Shown in pieces: positions 53,060 through 63,699 of a DNA stretch of 64,000 nucleotides (position 1 is the stretch's first letter; every line of letters starts with the position of its first letter). Origin of the DNA: Raphanus sativus (lineage: Eukaryota; Streptophyta; Magnoliopsida; Brassicales; Brassicaceae); NCBI RefSeq assembly GCF_000801105.2, contig NC_079514.1, positions 8,432,001 to 8,496,000 on the forward strand, read 5' to 3'. The notes beneath the pieces are model-generated. The model was given only the letters and a program-made list of their open reading frames with translations, did not search any database and was not told where the DNA came from. A program made the position numbers and the translations under genes.

Positions 53060-54010
53060 TCTCCATGGAAGAGGCCATTTGGGTGAAGCCCTCGACACCT
53101 TCTAGCCATCATAGTTGGTCGGAGAGCTTTATCACATCTCTTCTTCGTCCCCTTTTTTTCGTCTCTCCTCTTTAAACACCACCGATTACAATAACTTTGT
53201 AATCTCATCCGGCTACAATCGGAGTTGTTCAAACTCGGGACAAGCTTCTTGTTTCTTAGAAAGGACGATTAGACCACCTCTCGCACTTTCTGCTGGTGGT
53301 TTATCCAAGTTTTTCCACAACTGCCCTGATAATGCCTTACAGCTATCACTCTTTTGTTAAAAACATTGCTTGTCACATGCTGGATCACTTTGAAGAAGCT
53401 CGTTCCCGTCTAAATAATCCAATGTGTTTGTTTGCTGCAGATTACTATGTCTGGAACCTCATGTTCTCTCTTGCAAAGGCTTGGTGCTATAGCGGTATGT
53501 GGTGTTCCTTTTTTTTAATTTCTTTCTATGTGATATCAGTTACACACAATAGTTTGTTTTAAGGGCTGATCGTTTATATATATCGTTTGTATTTGTTATG
53601 CAGCGCAATGGGACTAAGCTGTTTGCTATTGGCACCACATCATCGCTGGTGAGTCAAAACATATATCTACCTTAAAAGGGAAAAACACAAGTCAGAAGAT
53701 AGATAGTTTTCCATAAACAATTTTCCTAAACTCTGTTGCACAAGAAGTCTTTAACAAAAAAACTACACAAGAAGTCTTTAACAAAAAAAGGCTTAGAGAT
53801 ATACTGCATTTTTAGTATTAGATTGAATAAAGTAATGAGGTATGGTTTTTGAAATAAAAAGGTACCAAGTATTGGCTGGTGTGGTAGAACAACGTCTCTT
53901 GGAGCCAATGCTACACCAACACAAACTTGCACTTAGTGCCATGTGTTTCGCTGTTAGAACTGGCAACACTTTCTTGGGTTCCTTATTGTAAGTCTTCTTG
54001 TAAACATACA
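53060..54010 (+). pseudogene. Captured RETICULATA-RELATED (DUF3411) gene fragments
   Basis: RPPLALSAGGLSKFFHNCPD (about 53271-53330), then NGTKLFAIGTTSS (about 53608-53646) with splice-like borders before it, then YQVLAGVVEQRLLEPMLHQH and KLALSAMCFAVRTGNTFLGS (about 53868-53987). These match the DUF3411 membrane domain of plastid-envelope RETICULATA-RELATED proteins, known for roles in leaf mesophyll and metabolism. An open segment at 53394-53496 (LDHFEEARSRLNNPMCLFAA) is of unknown origin. Pieces are in one orientation with intron-like spacers, but the frame between them is not continuous, so a pseudogene carried by the MULE is the best reading. Confidence 0.75.
53741..53784 (+). repeat. 17-bp duplication with A-rich spacer
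   Basis: cacaagaagtctttaac at 53741-53757 and 53768-53784, separated by seven A and cta. Both copies are followed by seven A, so a plain 27-bp tandem duplication is as likely as a micro-retroposon. It lies inside the Pack-MULE. Confidence 0.55.
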
Positions 54011-54879
54011 AACCTCTTTCTTACTCTCTGCTCTCATTACCTTTATTCACATGTTCTCTTTGTAGTTCCTGCCTTCGTAGTTCCTAGTGTTTCGGGTGTA
54101 TTTCACAGTCTACCTAGTGTAGATCATTGTGTTTGAGATAGATTGCACATTCTAAAACGCCGTAGATGGTAGATCTGATATACTAACACTTTTAGCCCAT
54201 TTTTGAACTTACTATTCCAATTTTTTTTATATGAAATAATATTTTTCATATATGCACATGTTTGAGTACTTCATATTTTATGTTTTTCTTAATTTTTGGC
54301 CTTGTAAATTAATTGATATGAATTTTTATAACCTTCAAGGGTAGTGATAGTCCAAAAGTGACAAATTTTTATTTTGTACTAAGGGGACAAGTCATAGTTA
54401 TTTTGTTCTCTTTTCCCAAATTTCCCTATTTTTAATACTAGTTGTCAAGAATTTTCAAAGTAGAGGATGATCTAGATTCTTACCACCATATTAATTTCCT
54501 AGAATAAATGTATAACTATAAAATATTCTATTTATTGAATTCTTTAACGAATAAAATTTGTGATAGAATTGAACAAGTGAAAATTACCTATAAGAAATGG
54601 TCCTGAGTATAGTGAAATGAAATATTGGTCTAAGGTCTCCAAATATTTTTTTAAAAAATACATTGAAAAAAGCTCCCGAATTTGTAAAAAAATTTTTTGT
54701 TAACACCTTACTAAAATGTTTATGGCCTCCAATATCTCAGAAACGCCTTTGCTACTAGTCGATCTACTATATTTAGATTCAACGTTGGTTGAAACTTTTA
54801 TAGTTATCATTTAAAATAATTTACGGATATTTGGAAGTTAGTGAAACAATAATATTATTTTCTTTAAAATATATTGCTC

Positions 54880-54930
54880 ATCTTAGAAATATAATGTTTC
54901 AAAAAAAAAAAAAAAAAAATCTTAGAAATA
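54880..54930 (+). repeat. Micro-retroposon, 27 bp, 12-bp target duplication
   Basis: atcttagaaata at 54880-54891 and 54919-54930. The insert is taatgtttc plus an 18-base A-run, a LINE-type end. Confidence 0.82.
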
Positions 54931-55045
54931 CATTGCTACCAAACTCGTTATGATACTTCTATACAGGTGAGTTAGTTAGAATTTTAGAAGTCCATAGACA
55001 CTATATGTCCCTGGGTTTGCTGTTTTTCTTATTCAAATTGACAAT

Positions 55046-55319
55046 TACTTCCTCCGTTTTTTAATAATTGTAATTTTGATATTTTTTACACATATTAAAA
55101 AAATGACAGAAATATATGTAAGTTTTTATTAATTAGACATATCTGACTAATAGTATTGGAGATAAATAAAAGGGATTACTTATAAAATCAATGCAGTTTG
55201 TAATTAATATTCAGCTGAAAATAAGTATTTATTTGTATTGGAACTGTAGAATAACTGAAGAAATAGTAACAAGAAAAAATGTTAGAATGACATTTATTTA
55301 TTATGAAACAGAGGAAGTA
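55046..55319. mobile_element. Stowaway-like MITE with TA target duplication
   Basis: TA at 55046-55047 and 55318-55319 flank a 270-bp element with ends cttcctccg and gagaggaag-type (aacagaggaag). This is the ubiquitous plant (c)tccctccg repeat class. No coding. Confidence 0.7.
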
Positions 55320-56116
55320 GTATTTAGTTTTCATATGCGCGTGAGTTATTTCGTCAAACAGTTGACTATAGTTAGGGTATAAATGGAAAATAAAATTTGT
55401 TGGTAACACGACGGTGGTAGTTAAAGGTGAGGTGTGAAATCAAAAAAAATGTTTTTTTTATTTGTGTTTTTTACTCTAAAAACTGAGAAAACATAGTAAA
55501 ATAAGTTTATTGACCAATATAATATATATTTATTCTAAAACCTATTTTGTAAACATTTTGGTTGGCTCCGCCACTAGGTGGTATATATATCGATCATTAT
55601 ACAGAAAAAAGAAGATAGTTTAAAAAAACAAAAGATATATGTATATATATGATCAAAGGCAGTCACTTTGGTCCATGGAACATCTTTACTAGCCTCACCA
55701 ATTTTCTAGGGCACAAATGTATTGAATTTGTTGTATCATCTTTACCAAACAAGTTTCTCCTTTTTATAAATCATACCACTTTGAATCTTCCACTTATATT
55801 ATGTTGACTTAACAGAAGACAAGATTTGCAACTTTTTCATTGTTTTAGTAATGGTAGCTCCAATCCTATTCCATATTTTTTTCTAAAATAGAATGAAATG
55901 AAATACATAATAAGAAGTGTACTAATCCAACTCCATATCTCATTCCATAATAAAGTTTATTTCATAAATAAAATAATTTATTTTTTTGTTTATTTATTAC
56001 TTCATTATGAAATGAGATATAAAATTAGATTGGAACAATTTTACTCTATTTTCTCTTTTATTTTATTTTGGAGGAAAAAAATAGAATTTTACATTAGCGA
56101 TGCTCTAACCCAATAG

Positions 56117-56162
56117 CTTTAGAGCATAAAATTTGACCCAAAAAAAATCTTTAGAGCATAAA
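56117..56162 (+). repeat. Micro-retroposon, 18 bp, 14-bp target duplication
   Basis: ctttagagcataaa at 56117-56130 and 56149-56162. The insert is atttgaccc plus A-run and t. Confidence 0.8.
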
Positions 56163-56366
56163 GAGGACGACTGGGCGACTTCCATCTTAATTTGGATAAT
56201 TTTGGAAGAATATCCTTTAACCACAGCACCTAACCATTATACATTTGAAAATTCTTTTCGGTTAGAAGTGTCAGAAGATGTAGATGAAATTGTGACATAA
56301 TCATATATCTTGCTTAGCTTCACAAAAGGTGGAAATGAGACAAAAACTTCTATTAAATATCAAGAT

Positions 56367-56410
56367 ATAAATAGAAGACTTTGATCAAAAAAATAAATAA
56401 ATAGAAGACT
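56367..56410 (+). repeat. Micro-retroposon, 16 bp, 14-bp target duplication
   Basis: ataaatagaagact at 56367-56380 and 56397-56410. The insert is ttgatc plus A-run, taa. Confidence 0.75.
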
Positions 56411-57896
56411 ATTCTATGGAGAAGAAAACATGTAAGATTCTTATGGAAAACTGGTATATCATCTTAGCCGAAAAGTATATATAAAAAAACTGGATATATT
56501 ACCGTGTATAAAAAAATAATTAGCATCTCTTAACCGGAAAATGCAAAAAAAATGTCAAATAACGAGTTAAGAACCCCAAATAAGAAGTTTAAGTTAATCA
56601 TATTCTTAATCATTTAATTATACTAAACGAAAATATAGAGACATAGTATATATCTAATAAAAATAGTGATAAATGAACAGTATTTTGAAAACCTAATTGA
56701 ACCGGTTGGTCGAACTGGCCGACCTTAACTCACTGAAAAAATCAAATTCTGTTTGGTTTAAAATCTGAATCTAAGTAAAACTGATAAAACAAGTAATCTA
56801 GATCAATTTCAAAATATGGAATAAAAAGATCAAAATAATTATGGAAAACTGGATATATTACCGTGTGTAGATCAATCACTGCATATAATCATCAATTGGG
56901 TAGTAAAAAGTCAAAAGACTGTCACTGAAAAATGCAGGGACTGCTCATAAGAATTTCAAAAAGCAGAATGATATTTTGATATGAATTGTCACTTCAGCCA
57001 TTTTGGAATCTTCAGCCTCCCTCCATATTATTATCTTCAAGCAGAAAGATACCCATATTCAATAAATTTTAAAATTTTATTAATTCGTAGAGATTTTAAT
57101 TTACAAAAGTTTTTTTAAATTTTTATTTTATTTTATAAATAAAATTATATTTAATTTTATCATATATATAATTAAAAAGATTTAGAAATTTTATTTTTAT
57201 ATTATTTTATTATATTACTTGGTTTATATTTTATGTTTCATATAACTTATATATGGTTTTTGATATAATTTTACTATACATTATAAAAATATTTTGAAAT
57301 GTTAAAGAAAATAGAAGTATTTCATTGTGAATACAAAACCAACAATATAATGTTTAATTTGTACTTATATGAAATGTATATATAGATATATTACTAATTT
57401 GTGATTTTAATGGAACCATCTATTTACATCGGATTTTTTTGAAAAATATTATTTTATTATTTTATCGATTTGTATTATATTTTGAACTGGTTCAACTTAG
57501 AACCGAAAAAAATATTAATTTATAAAAATTATTAATTTATCAAATATTAATTTATAGGTTCTGTAATTAATCTCCGATTCTAACCACCGCTTCACGATTC
57601 AATATTTCAACTGCTATCCGTTTTTTTATTGCTAAACAGCATACAGTTCAAATCTACAATCACGATTCTCAGGCCCACTTACGTTGGTGCAATGAGTCGC
57701 ATTTTCAAGCAAACGGAGTCACAAGACAAGAGTCAAGAGGAGGAAACAATATACTATCATATAAACAAAACACTAAAAAGGAAGAAACGATTACAAAGAG
57801 TGATGAAGTAAACTTTTGGAGACCTGAAAAAAAAACTTTTTTAATATAGTTCGGAATCTGACTTGTTCTCTGTCACGGTTCAGGCATGTTTTGAAG

Positions 57897-59079
57897 CTAG
57901 CGGCCTCCTCCTCGCCAGCCGGAAACAGACTTGGGGACAAGTGAAATGGAGTTAGAGGCAGCTTCTAATCTGCACAATGCCCGAAAGTGAATCTGTTTAT
58001 CCAAATGAAACACAACAGTAGTTAGATGAGAGAGAGAGAGGGAGCTACTGCCTACTTGGATATTTCTTCAACAGCCTTGATGACTTCATCGGACCTAGTT
58101 TCCAGTACCTGTCCTCCAAACACAATCTCATCTAACACTGTGTGCATCTGCAACATTGCGAACCAAAGAAAAGACCGATAACACAAATCACCACTACTAA
58201 CATGTAAGTAAGTTATCGAAAATATTATGCAGCACCAGGTTTCAACTATAATGCGGCGTACCTTGCTGTAGTTGAACACAATGTCGAGTTCACAAACATT
58301 GCTGAAGCATTTGTCCAGAGTTTCAACAAGAACTACAAACGCGAGAGAGAGAGAGAATCAAAACTGAAACTGAAGTTATGATACTATGAAAGATGCATTT
58401 TATACCTACATTTATGGTCAGAAGCTAAGACGTCACTACACAATTCTACAAGTCAAGACTGTGACTTGTATTGTCTGTGTTTCATATAATACTACATTGG
58501 AGTCTAAGAACAAGAGTGGTTGATAAAGAGAAAGCAAAAAAAAAAAAAAAAAAAAACTAATTACCTTGAATGAGATCAAGCATAGCAAGCTCATTCTCTG
58601 ATCCATCAAAAACAAGCACGAAGTAGAGAGTAGCATAGTGTTTGTACACAAGCCGAGAATCCTACAATTCAAACCATCAAAATACACATACAAAGTTTTG
58701 ACTCTTTTCTTTTAATTGAAGAAGAAGAAGAAGAAGGCATTTACCGGACCAAACAATGAATCAATCTCCAGAAAGTTGCTTACGTTATCAGGTCTACTGC
58801 TCAACACTGCTCTCAACAACACATTTGAATTATAAAAAGATCAAAGAGAGTATGTGATTGTTGTTTATTAAAAAAACCTGAAAACACGCCGCGGATGAGC
58901 TCTTGTTGCTTCTCTACAGCCTAAAAAACCCCAAAAAAAAAAAAAAATCCAAATCTTAGAATCGGTCGAAGTAGATCCAACTCTGAAAATTATGATCAGA
59001 GTCACCGGACCAAGAAGTCGTAAAATTTGGCTACGCGTGGCTTGCCTTGTGTGTTCATTATCATCACTGCCTTTATCAT
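57897..59079 (-). CDS. AP3S: AP-3 complex subunit sigma
   Basis: Seven exons on the minus strand: 59079-59011, 58920-58878, 58806-58745, 58661-58565, 58332-58262, 58147-58056 and 57969-57897. They total 507 nt, 168 residues, with all phases compatible. The start MIKAVMIMNTQGKPRVAKFY is the longin-like small-chain signature. LVYKHYATLYFVLVFDGSEN and LDLIQVLVETLDKCFSNVCE follow, then FNYSK, MHTVLDEIVFGGQVLET and a C-terminal Ser/Lys tail ending WRGGGR. The sigma subunit is part of the AP-3 adaptor that sorts cargo to the vacuole. The length agrees with the family. Intron 4 contains a 22-base A-run without a detectable target duplication. Position fits At3g50860. Confidence 0.95.
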
Positions 59080-59136
59080 CTTCACAATCTCGTTCCCCCT
59101 GCAACTCTCCACGACTCTGATCTCCAAATGATGATC

Positions 59137-59181
59137 TTCAACTCCTTTTGTTACAAAAAAAAAAAAAACAATTCAACTCCT
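59137..59181 (+). repeat. Micro-retroposon, 25 bp, just upstream of the AP-3 sigma start
   Basis: ttcaactcct at 59137-59146 and 59172-59181. The insert is tttgttac plus a long A-run and caa. It starts 58 bp upstream of the AP3S ATG, on the opposite strand, probably in the leader or core promoter. Confidence 0.7.
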
Positions 59182-59334
59182 CTAACCTTCTGTATTACTC
59201 AGAGGCTTTTCCTAACTAATTGGGTGTCACCTCTAATCCTCTTGCTAGGTTAGAGTCTTTTCCGAATGTGATCACTAATGAGAAACTTCCAAGTGCCAAA
59301 CATTTTCGAATGCCCTAATATAAACCAAACAGTG

Positions 59335-59571
59335 GTACCCTAGTCTTAAAGGTTAGCTTCAAGCAACGCATAAACCTGTCAGTCCAAAATTCAAATCTTG
59401 TTGTCAACGGAGTTGCATGTTGATGTTTGACTAAACGAAGATGCAGTTATATCTTAGGCCGGCCTCATCAGAAATTCTGAAGCCAAACTAGTGGTCGGTA
59501 TAGTCCTCTAATGACTAGTTGAGCTTCGGCTTAAACACTCTCGGTTAACCAAAAAAAAAAAAAAAAAAAAA
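59335..59571 (+). mobile_element. SINE-like element with 21-base poly-A tail
   Basis: A-box-like sequence near tggtaccctagtctta, B-box-like aattcaaatctt about 45 bp on, a body containing ggccggcctcat, and the right end cggttaacc plus 21 A (59551-59571). The 3' end resembles that of the SINE at 44533. No target duplication was found, so the left border is approximate. Confidence 0.6.
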
Positions 59572-60278
59572 TCGATTCTATGTACATGTCACGAACTATG
59601 CTCTTGTCCTTAGTCAAGACTATATTTCAACTTTTCTCTTTTGTATTTGTTCATAATTGATGTATTTTGCTCTGAACATGGACGCATCGGGTACATTGGA
59701 GAATGATAAAGAAAGAGTGATAGCTGCATTGGAGAATCCTACTCTCCGTCAGCACGTAGATGAGTGTATATACTCCAATGAGATATGATCACTGCATTTA
59801 CTTCTTCTCTTGTATAAATCTCATATTCGGAATGCCATTATATGCCTATAAGACCGCTATTTGTCTCGTTTTGTATTGTTAATGCCAGTGTATACAATTT
59901 GCGATGCTTTAATACTGTTTTGATAAATGGTACAAACCTTTTCTTCAAGGTAGCCACAGCTTGAAATTACCAATGTATTTTCCTTGAACCAAATAATTTA
60001 GAAAGAAACCCCACAAAAGCCAAGAAGGCGTGGTGTACGCAGTAGACCAATCTTGATATTGTGCCAACAAACTGTTTTGGTTAAGTTGTCTAAAGCAGTC
60101 ATTACAGAAGACAAATTCTTACAACCATTGATATCGGTCAGTGCTTGTCATGTCTGCATCAGTCACACATATCCTGTCCTAGTCATGTAGATTTTGTATT
60201 GAACTCTTACATGGAAGCTACTTTGGTTGTGGTAAAAACATTCCGGTGACCTTTTGTTTCACTGACGATGTCTTATTT
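59572..60278. other. Intergenic region
   Basis: No gene recognised. Confidence 0.45.
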
Positions 60279-60335
60279 AGTTTAACCAACTAGTTGTTGC
60301 CCAAAAAAAAAAAAAAAAAGTTTAACCAACTAGTT
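60279..60335 (+). repeat. Micro-retroposon, 23 bp, 17-bp target duplication
   Basis: agtttaaccaactagtt at 60279-60295 and 60319-60335, exact. The insert is gttgccc plus a 16-base A-run. Confidence 0.88.
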
Positions 60336-60912
60336 ATTTGATTTAGATAATTGTTTGTCATCTAGCCTATGAGCACACAAATTGTCAGTTCCTAATCAGT
60401 AATTATACATGATATTTTCACTCAGAAAAGTTGGATAGGAGGAAGAATAAATGAACTATCTTTTAAGCATGATTGATATGAAAAATTCTCGAGTAATGAT
60501 ATATATGTACCAAGTACCAACAAACTTTCAAAGCATGATCGAGACAGCATTTGATAATCATCATTATATATACAAAAAAAAGCAATAAACATTGACCAAC
60601 TGCATCTATGCTTCCGCATTAATATTCTAATAACTAATCATTTGCATTCACATACGTACAAAAGTTGAAGAAGAAACTACTGAACGCAAAATAGAAGAGA
60701 GAGTTTTTACTTATTAGTATCATGATTATCTAGTGAAATGGGAATGGAAATAGATGATATGACATTTCATCTCCATAAGGTTAGCTGAATCTAAACAACT
60801 TCTTCTCTGAATGTCAGAGTTTTTCTGAAAACTAAACTGACATTTTGTCTTTGGAGAACCTCCACAGATGCAGCACCATTCTGGATTAAATAAAAAATAA
60901 AAAGAAAATACA

Positions 60913-60985
60913 TGGTGCTGCCCAGGATCGAACTGGAGACCTTTTGCGTGTAAGGCAAACGTGATAACCACTACACCACAGCACC
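60913..60985 (-). tRNA. tRNA-Val (TAC)
   Basis: 73 nt on the minus strand. Acceptor stem GGTGCTG/CAGCACC plus discriminator A, A box TGGTGTAGTGG, anticodon stem GTTTGC/GCAAA with loop ctTACac, and T-arm CCAGTTCGATCCTGG. No intron; CCA not encoded. Confidence 0.95.
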
Positions 60986-61042
60986 TGATGTTAGAACTAT
61001 GGTGTTTGTCTATAATATCAGTGTCCATGGATATTGGAAGTA

Positions 61043-61121
61043 GAGGAAGAGATGATATGTAGCTTGATGTACTAATATGTCCAAGTTAGAAAGAGAGGAA
61101 GAGAAGATATGTAGCTTGATG
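61043..61121 (+). repeat. 27-bp direct repeat with 25-bp spacer
   Basis: gaggaagagatgatatgtag... at 61043-61069 recurs with one mismatch at 61095-61121. The spacer has no clear tail, so a simple local duplication is likely. Confidence 0.6.
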
Positions 61122-61294
61122 CTGTTTATGTCATGTTCTTTCCCATTTGTGGGTTTAAGTTTCCAAGGGACAGTGTGTTGTTCGCCTGACTGTTATATTC
61201 CAGGATTGTTCATCGTCCACTTTGTAATCGGTTTCAGGTCTAAAAGAATCATCAGTGTTTAAAAAAGGCGTAAGGAGAATGAAAGAAGTTGCTT

Positions 61295-61715
61295 AGTCAT
61301 AAATAGAGGTGTCAAAATGAGATAGCTTGCTCAGCTCAGCTTGTAATGAGCTCGACTCTTTCATGAGCTAACTCAGCTCAACTCATTTATTATATGAGTT
61401 TCAATGTGTAAGCTCGAACTCAGATCATCTAGATCATGAGTTAAATGAGCTAACTCGTGATCTAACAAAAAATAATTTTTATTAAATTAAATTAAGTTAA
61501 ATAGTGATAAAATAACTTCTACAATATTATTCAAAATTTATATAGAAGATTTTGATAATTTCTAAACATAATAGTTTCTTTTTTCTTTTTTCGAAAAAGT
61601 ATAAATAACTTTAAAAGTTTTATTCTTATATTACTTATGTATATTTTACATTTAAATTTTAGAAGATAAATATGATAAAAATAGAAATTATCTTTTTCCA
61701 AAAGAAAAATAGAAG

Positions 61716-61750
<35 letters not shown>

Positions 61751-61948
61751 CAAGTATAAAAATGAATAAGCTCATGAGTTAGCTCATGTGCATTAAAAAT
61801 CGTTCATATAACTCTTGATCTTTTTTAAATTCGATCAATAAACTTATTTATTAAATGAACCTAAAATATAGAGATCATATTCCTAAAAAAATAGCTGGAC
61901 TGAATTAGCTCATAAGCTATAACTCATTTTGACACCCCTAAGTCGTAA
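61295..61948. mobile_element. hAT-like MITE with subterminal GAGCTAACTC repeats
   Basis: The element 61304-61940 has ends tagaggtgtcaaaatgag and ctcattttgacacccct, near-perfect inverted repeats. Flanks agtcataa and agtcgtaa are an 8-bp duplication with one mismatch. Short gagct/agctc motifs recur many times near both ends, as expected for transposase-binding sites. A (TA)n run lies at 61717-61746. No transposase. Confidence 0.8.
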
Positions 61949-62742
61949 TAGTATTTGTAGCGTCGTGATACCCACAAAGAGCTTTTTTATACTGCTATTT
62001 CGATCCAATTATTCTGCATATTTAGGGCAGACATGTTATATCTTACTCCATTAATTTTGGATTGTTGAATAATCAATTGACTGCGAAATAACTTGAACAT
62101 AATCATTATCCATTGGATTCATAGCTCGCTATACATTAGAATGATTTTAATCATTATCAAATATTCATCTAAGAGCTCGCTCATTCAGAATAGTAGCTTT
62201 AGATGAAATAGTCGGACCATGATGTTTTCATTAAAAACCATATCCAATAAATTTTAATGTGACAGATTTATTAATTTTATAGAAATTATGATTGTATAAA
62301 TAAAAGAAATCTTATAAAATCCTGCCTCTTGTTATTAATTTATTCTCTCGTTTTTGTGTACGCTTATTAATTTATACCAAACAAAGAAAAAATAACAATT
62401 TATGATTGGGACATTGCAATTAGTGCGCTTAACCGAAGGAATAGGTCAATCGAAAGATAAGCCTGACACGTGGCTTTTTGACCTTTTTCCCTACTCCCTA
62501 GTATATCAATCAACCGGTGAAGGACACATCACTTACCATAATCGGTAAACAAAGAGAACTATTTATGAGAAAAGAATAAAAAGCAAGTTGAAAAGCATAG
62601 AAGGCGATCATACTGAATTACTGATAGTGAAAGATAGGCTGGAGGAAATTGTTTCTCGAAGAATAAAATATAAAAACCTCCAAATTATTGTCTTCATAAT
62701 ACGAAAGATCAATTATTCAGCTGAGGAAAGAATAAAGTACTA
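61949..62742. other. Promoter and upstream region of COR413-PM
   Basis: No gene. The proximal part contains cacgtgg (about 62467), a G-box/ABRE-like site, 270 bp before the ATG, which would fit cold or ABA induction; this is inference. Confidence 0.5.
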
Positions 62743-63699
62743 ATGGGGCGTGTGGATTACCTAGCGATGAAGTCCGACGACGTCGACACGGTTGCTTTGG
62801 TCAACTCCGACGTGGAGGAGCTCAAGATCGCTGCCAAGAAGCTCTTCAGCGATGTCTCGAAGCTTGGTGGATCAGCCTTTGGTGTTTCTTTCGTCAAATG
62901 GATGGCTTGCTTCGCTGCCATGTGCGTGTTCTCTCCTCTGGTGTTTTAACGAGAGATTTGATCAGATGATTGATGCTTTGATACTCTGTTTTTTCTTTTG
63001 TTTTTTGTTGATGAAGTTACTTGTTGATATTGGATCGTACAAATTGGAGAAGCAAGATGCTTACATCACTCTTGATACCATACATCTACCTTAGCCTTCC
63101 TGGTGTGATTTTCAACTTCCTCAGGTGAACACAAAGAATAAATATCTCAAGTCTATCTATAGTTTGCAATGGTTTAAAGTAAAAAGTTTTTCCTATATGT
63201 AAATCAGTGGAGACGTTGGGAAATGGATTGCGTTCGTTGCAGTTGTGCTCAGACTTTTCTTCCCTAAGCATTTCCCAGGTGATTATTAATATCTCCTCCT
63301 ATCACTCTTCATTTACATCTTTGTCTATTATCACTATTGTATGTCTTCCTTGCTCTATGATGTCTATTGATATAAATAGCTGCAACAATCTTCAACAACA
63401 CTTTTTTTTTCTTTTCCTTTTTGTGGTTCTAAAAAATTGCAGATTGGCTAGAGATGCCTGGTTCTCTGATCCTTCTGCTAGTAGTGTCTCCACATTTTCT
63501 AGCTCACCATATACGTGGAACCTGGATTGGCTCTGTCATCGGTCTTTTCATAGGCTGTTACCTTCTTCAAGAACATATCCGAGTCTCAGGTGGGTTCAGG
63601 AATTCGTTCACGCAGCCCCGTGGAGTATCCAACACTCTAGGGATCATCCTTATTCTTGTCTACCCTGTTTGGGCTCTAATCGTTCGTGTCACAAAATAG
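62743..63699 (+). CDS. COR413-PM: Cold-regulated 413 plasma membrane protein
   Basis: Four exons: 62743-62921, 63017-63124, 63208-63278 and 63443-63699. They total 615 nt, 204 residues. Start MGRVDYLAMKSDDVDTVALV. After a cytosolic helical segment (EELKIAAKKLFSDVSKLGG) come several membrane helices: FVKWMACFAAIYLLIL, PYIYLSLPGVIFNFL, WIAFVAVVLRLFF, LILLLVVSPHFLAHHI, WIGSVIGLFIGCYLL and IILILVYPVWALIV. The conserved GGFRNSFTQPRGVSNTLG loop is intact. COR413-PM proteins are multispanning membrane proteins induced by cold and thought to stabilise membranes. Position fits At3g50830 (COR413-PM2). The length agrees with the family. Confidence 0.95.

Larger units (their letters stand above)
52810..54435 (+). 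mobile_element. Pack-MULE with perfect 9-bp target duplication
   Basis: tatttttaa at 52810-52818 and 54427-54435 flanks a 1608-bp element. The ends are imperfect inverted repeats of about 60-90 bp; read inward, both start GGGAAATTTGG, then AGAACAAA-TAACTAT. This is a Mutator-like terminal type common in Brassicaceae. No transposase is present. The interior carries exons of a RETICULATA-RELATED gene. Confidence 0.9.
55320..57896. other. AT-rich intergenic region with repeat fragments
   Basis: No gene recognised. ggctccgccactag at about 55562 looks like a hAT right end without a partner. actggatatattaccgtgt occurs at 56489-56507 and 56848-56866, and ttatggaaaactgg at 56441 and 56839, pointing to a diverged local duplication. 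The last ~100 bp is the 3' untranslated region of the AP-3 gene. Confidence 0.5.

Noticed and set aside
55555..55575. hAT right end ggctccgccactag as a full element
   Set aside because: No matching left end or 8-bp duplication within reach; treated as a solo remnant.
58530..58552. 22-base A-run in AP-3 sigma intron 4 as a micro-retroposon
   Set aside because: No flanking direct repeat found, so an expanded homopolymer is simpler.
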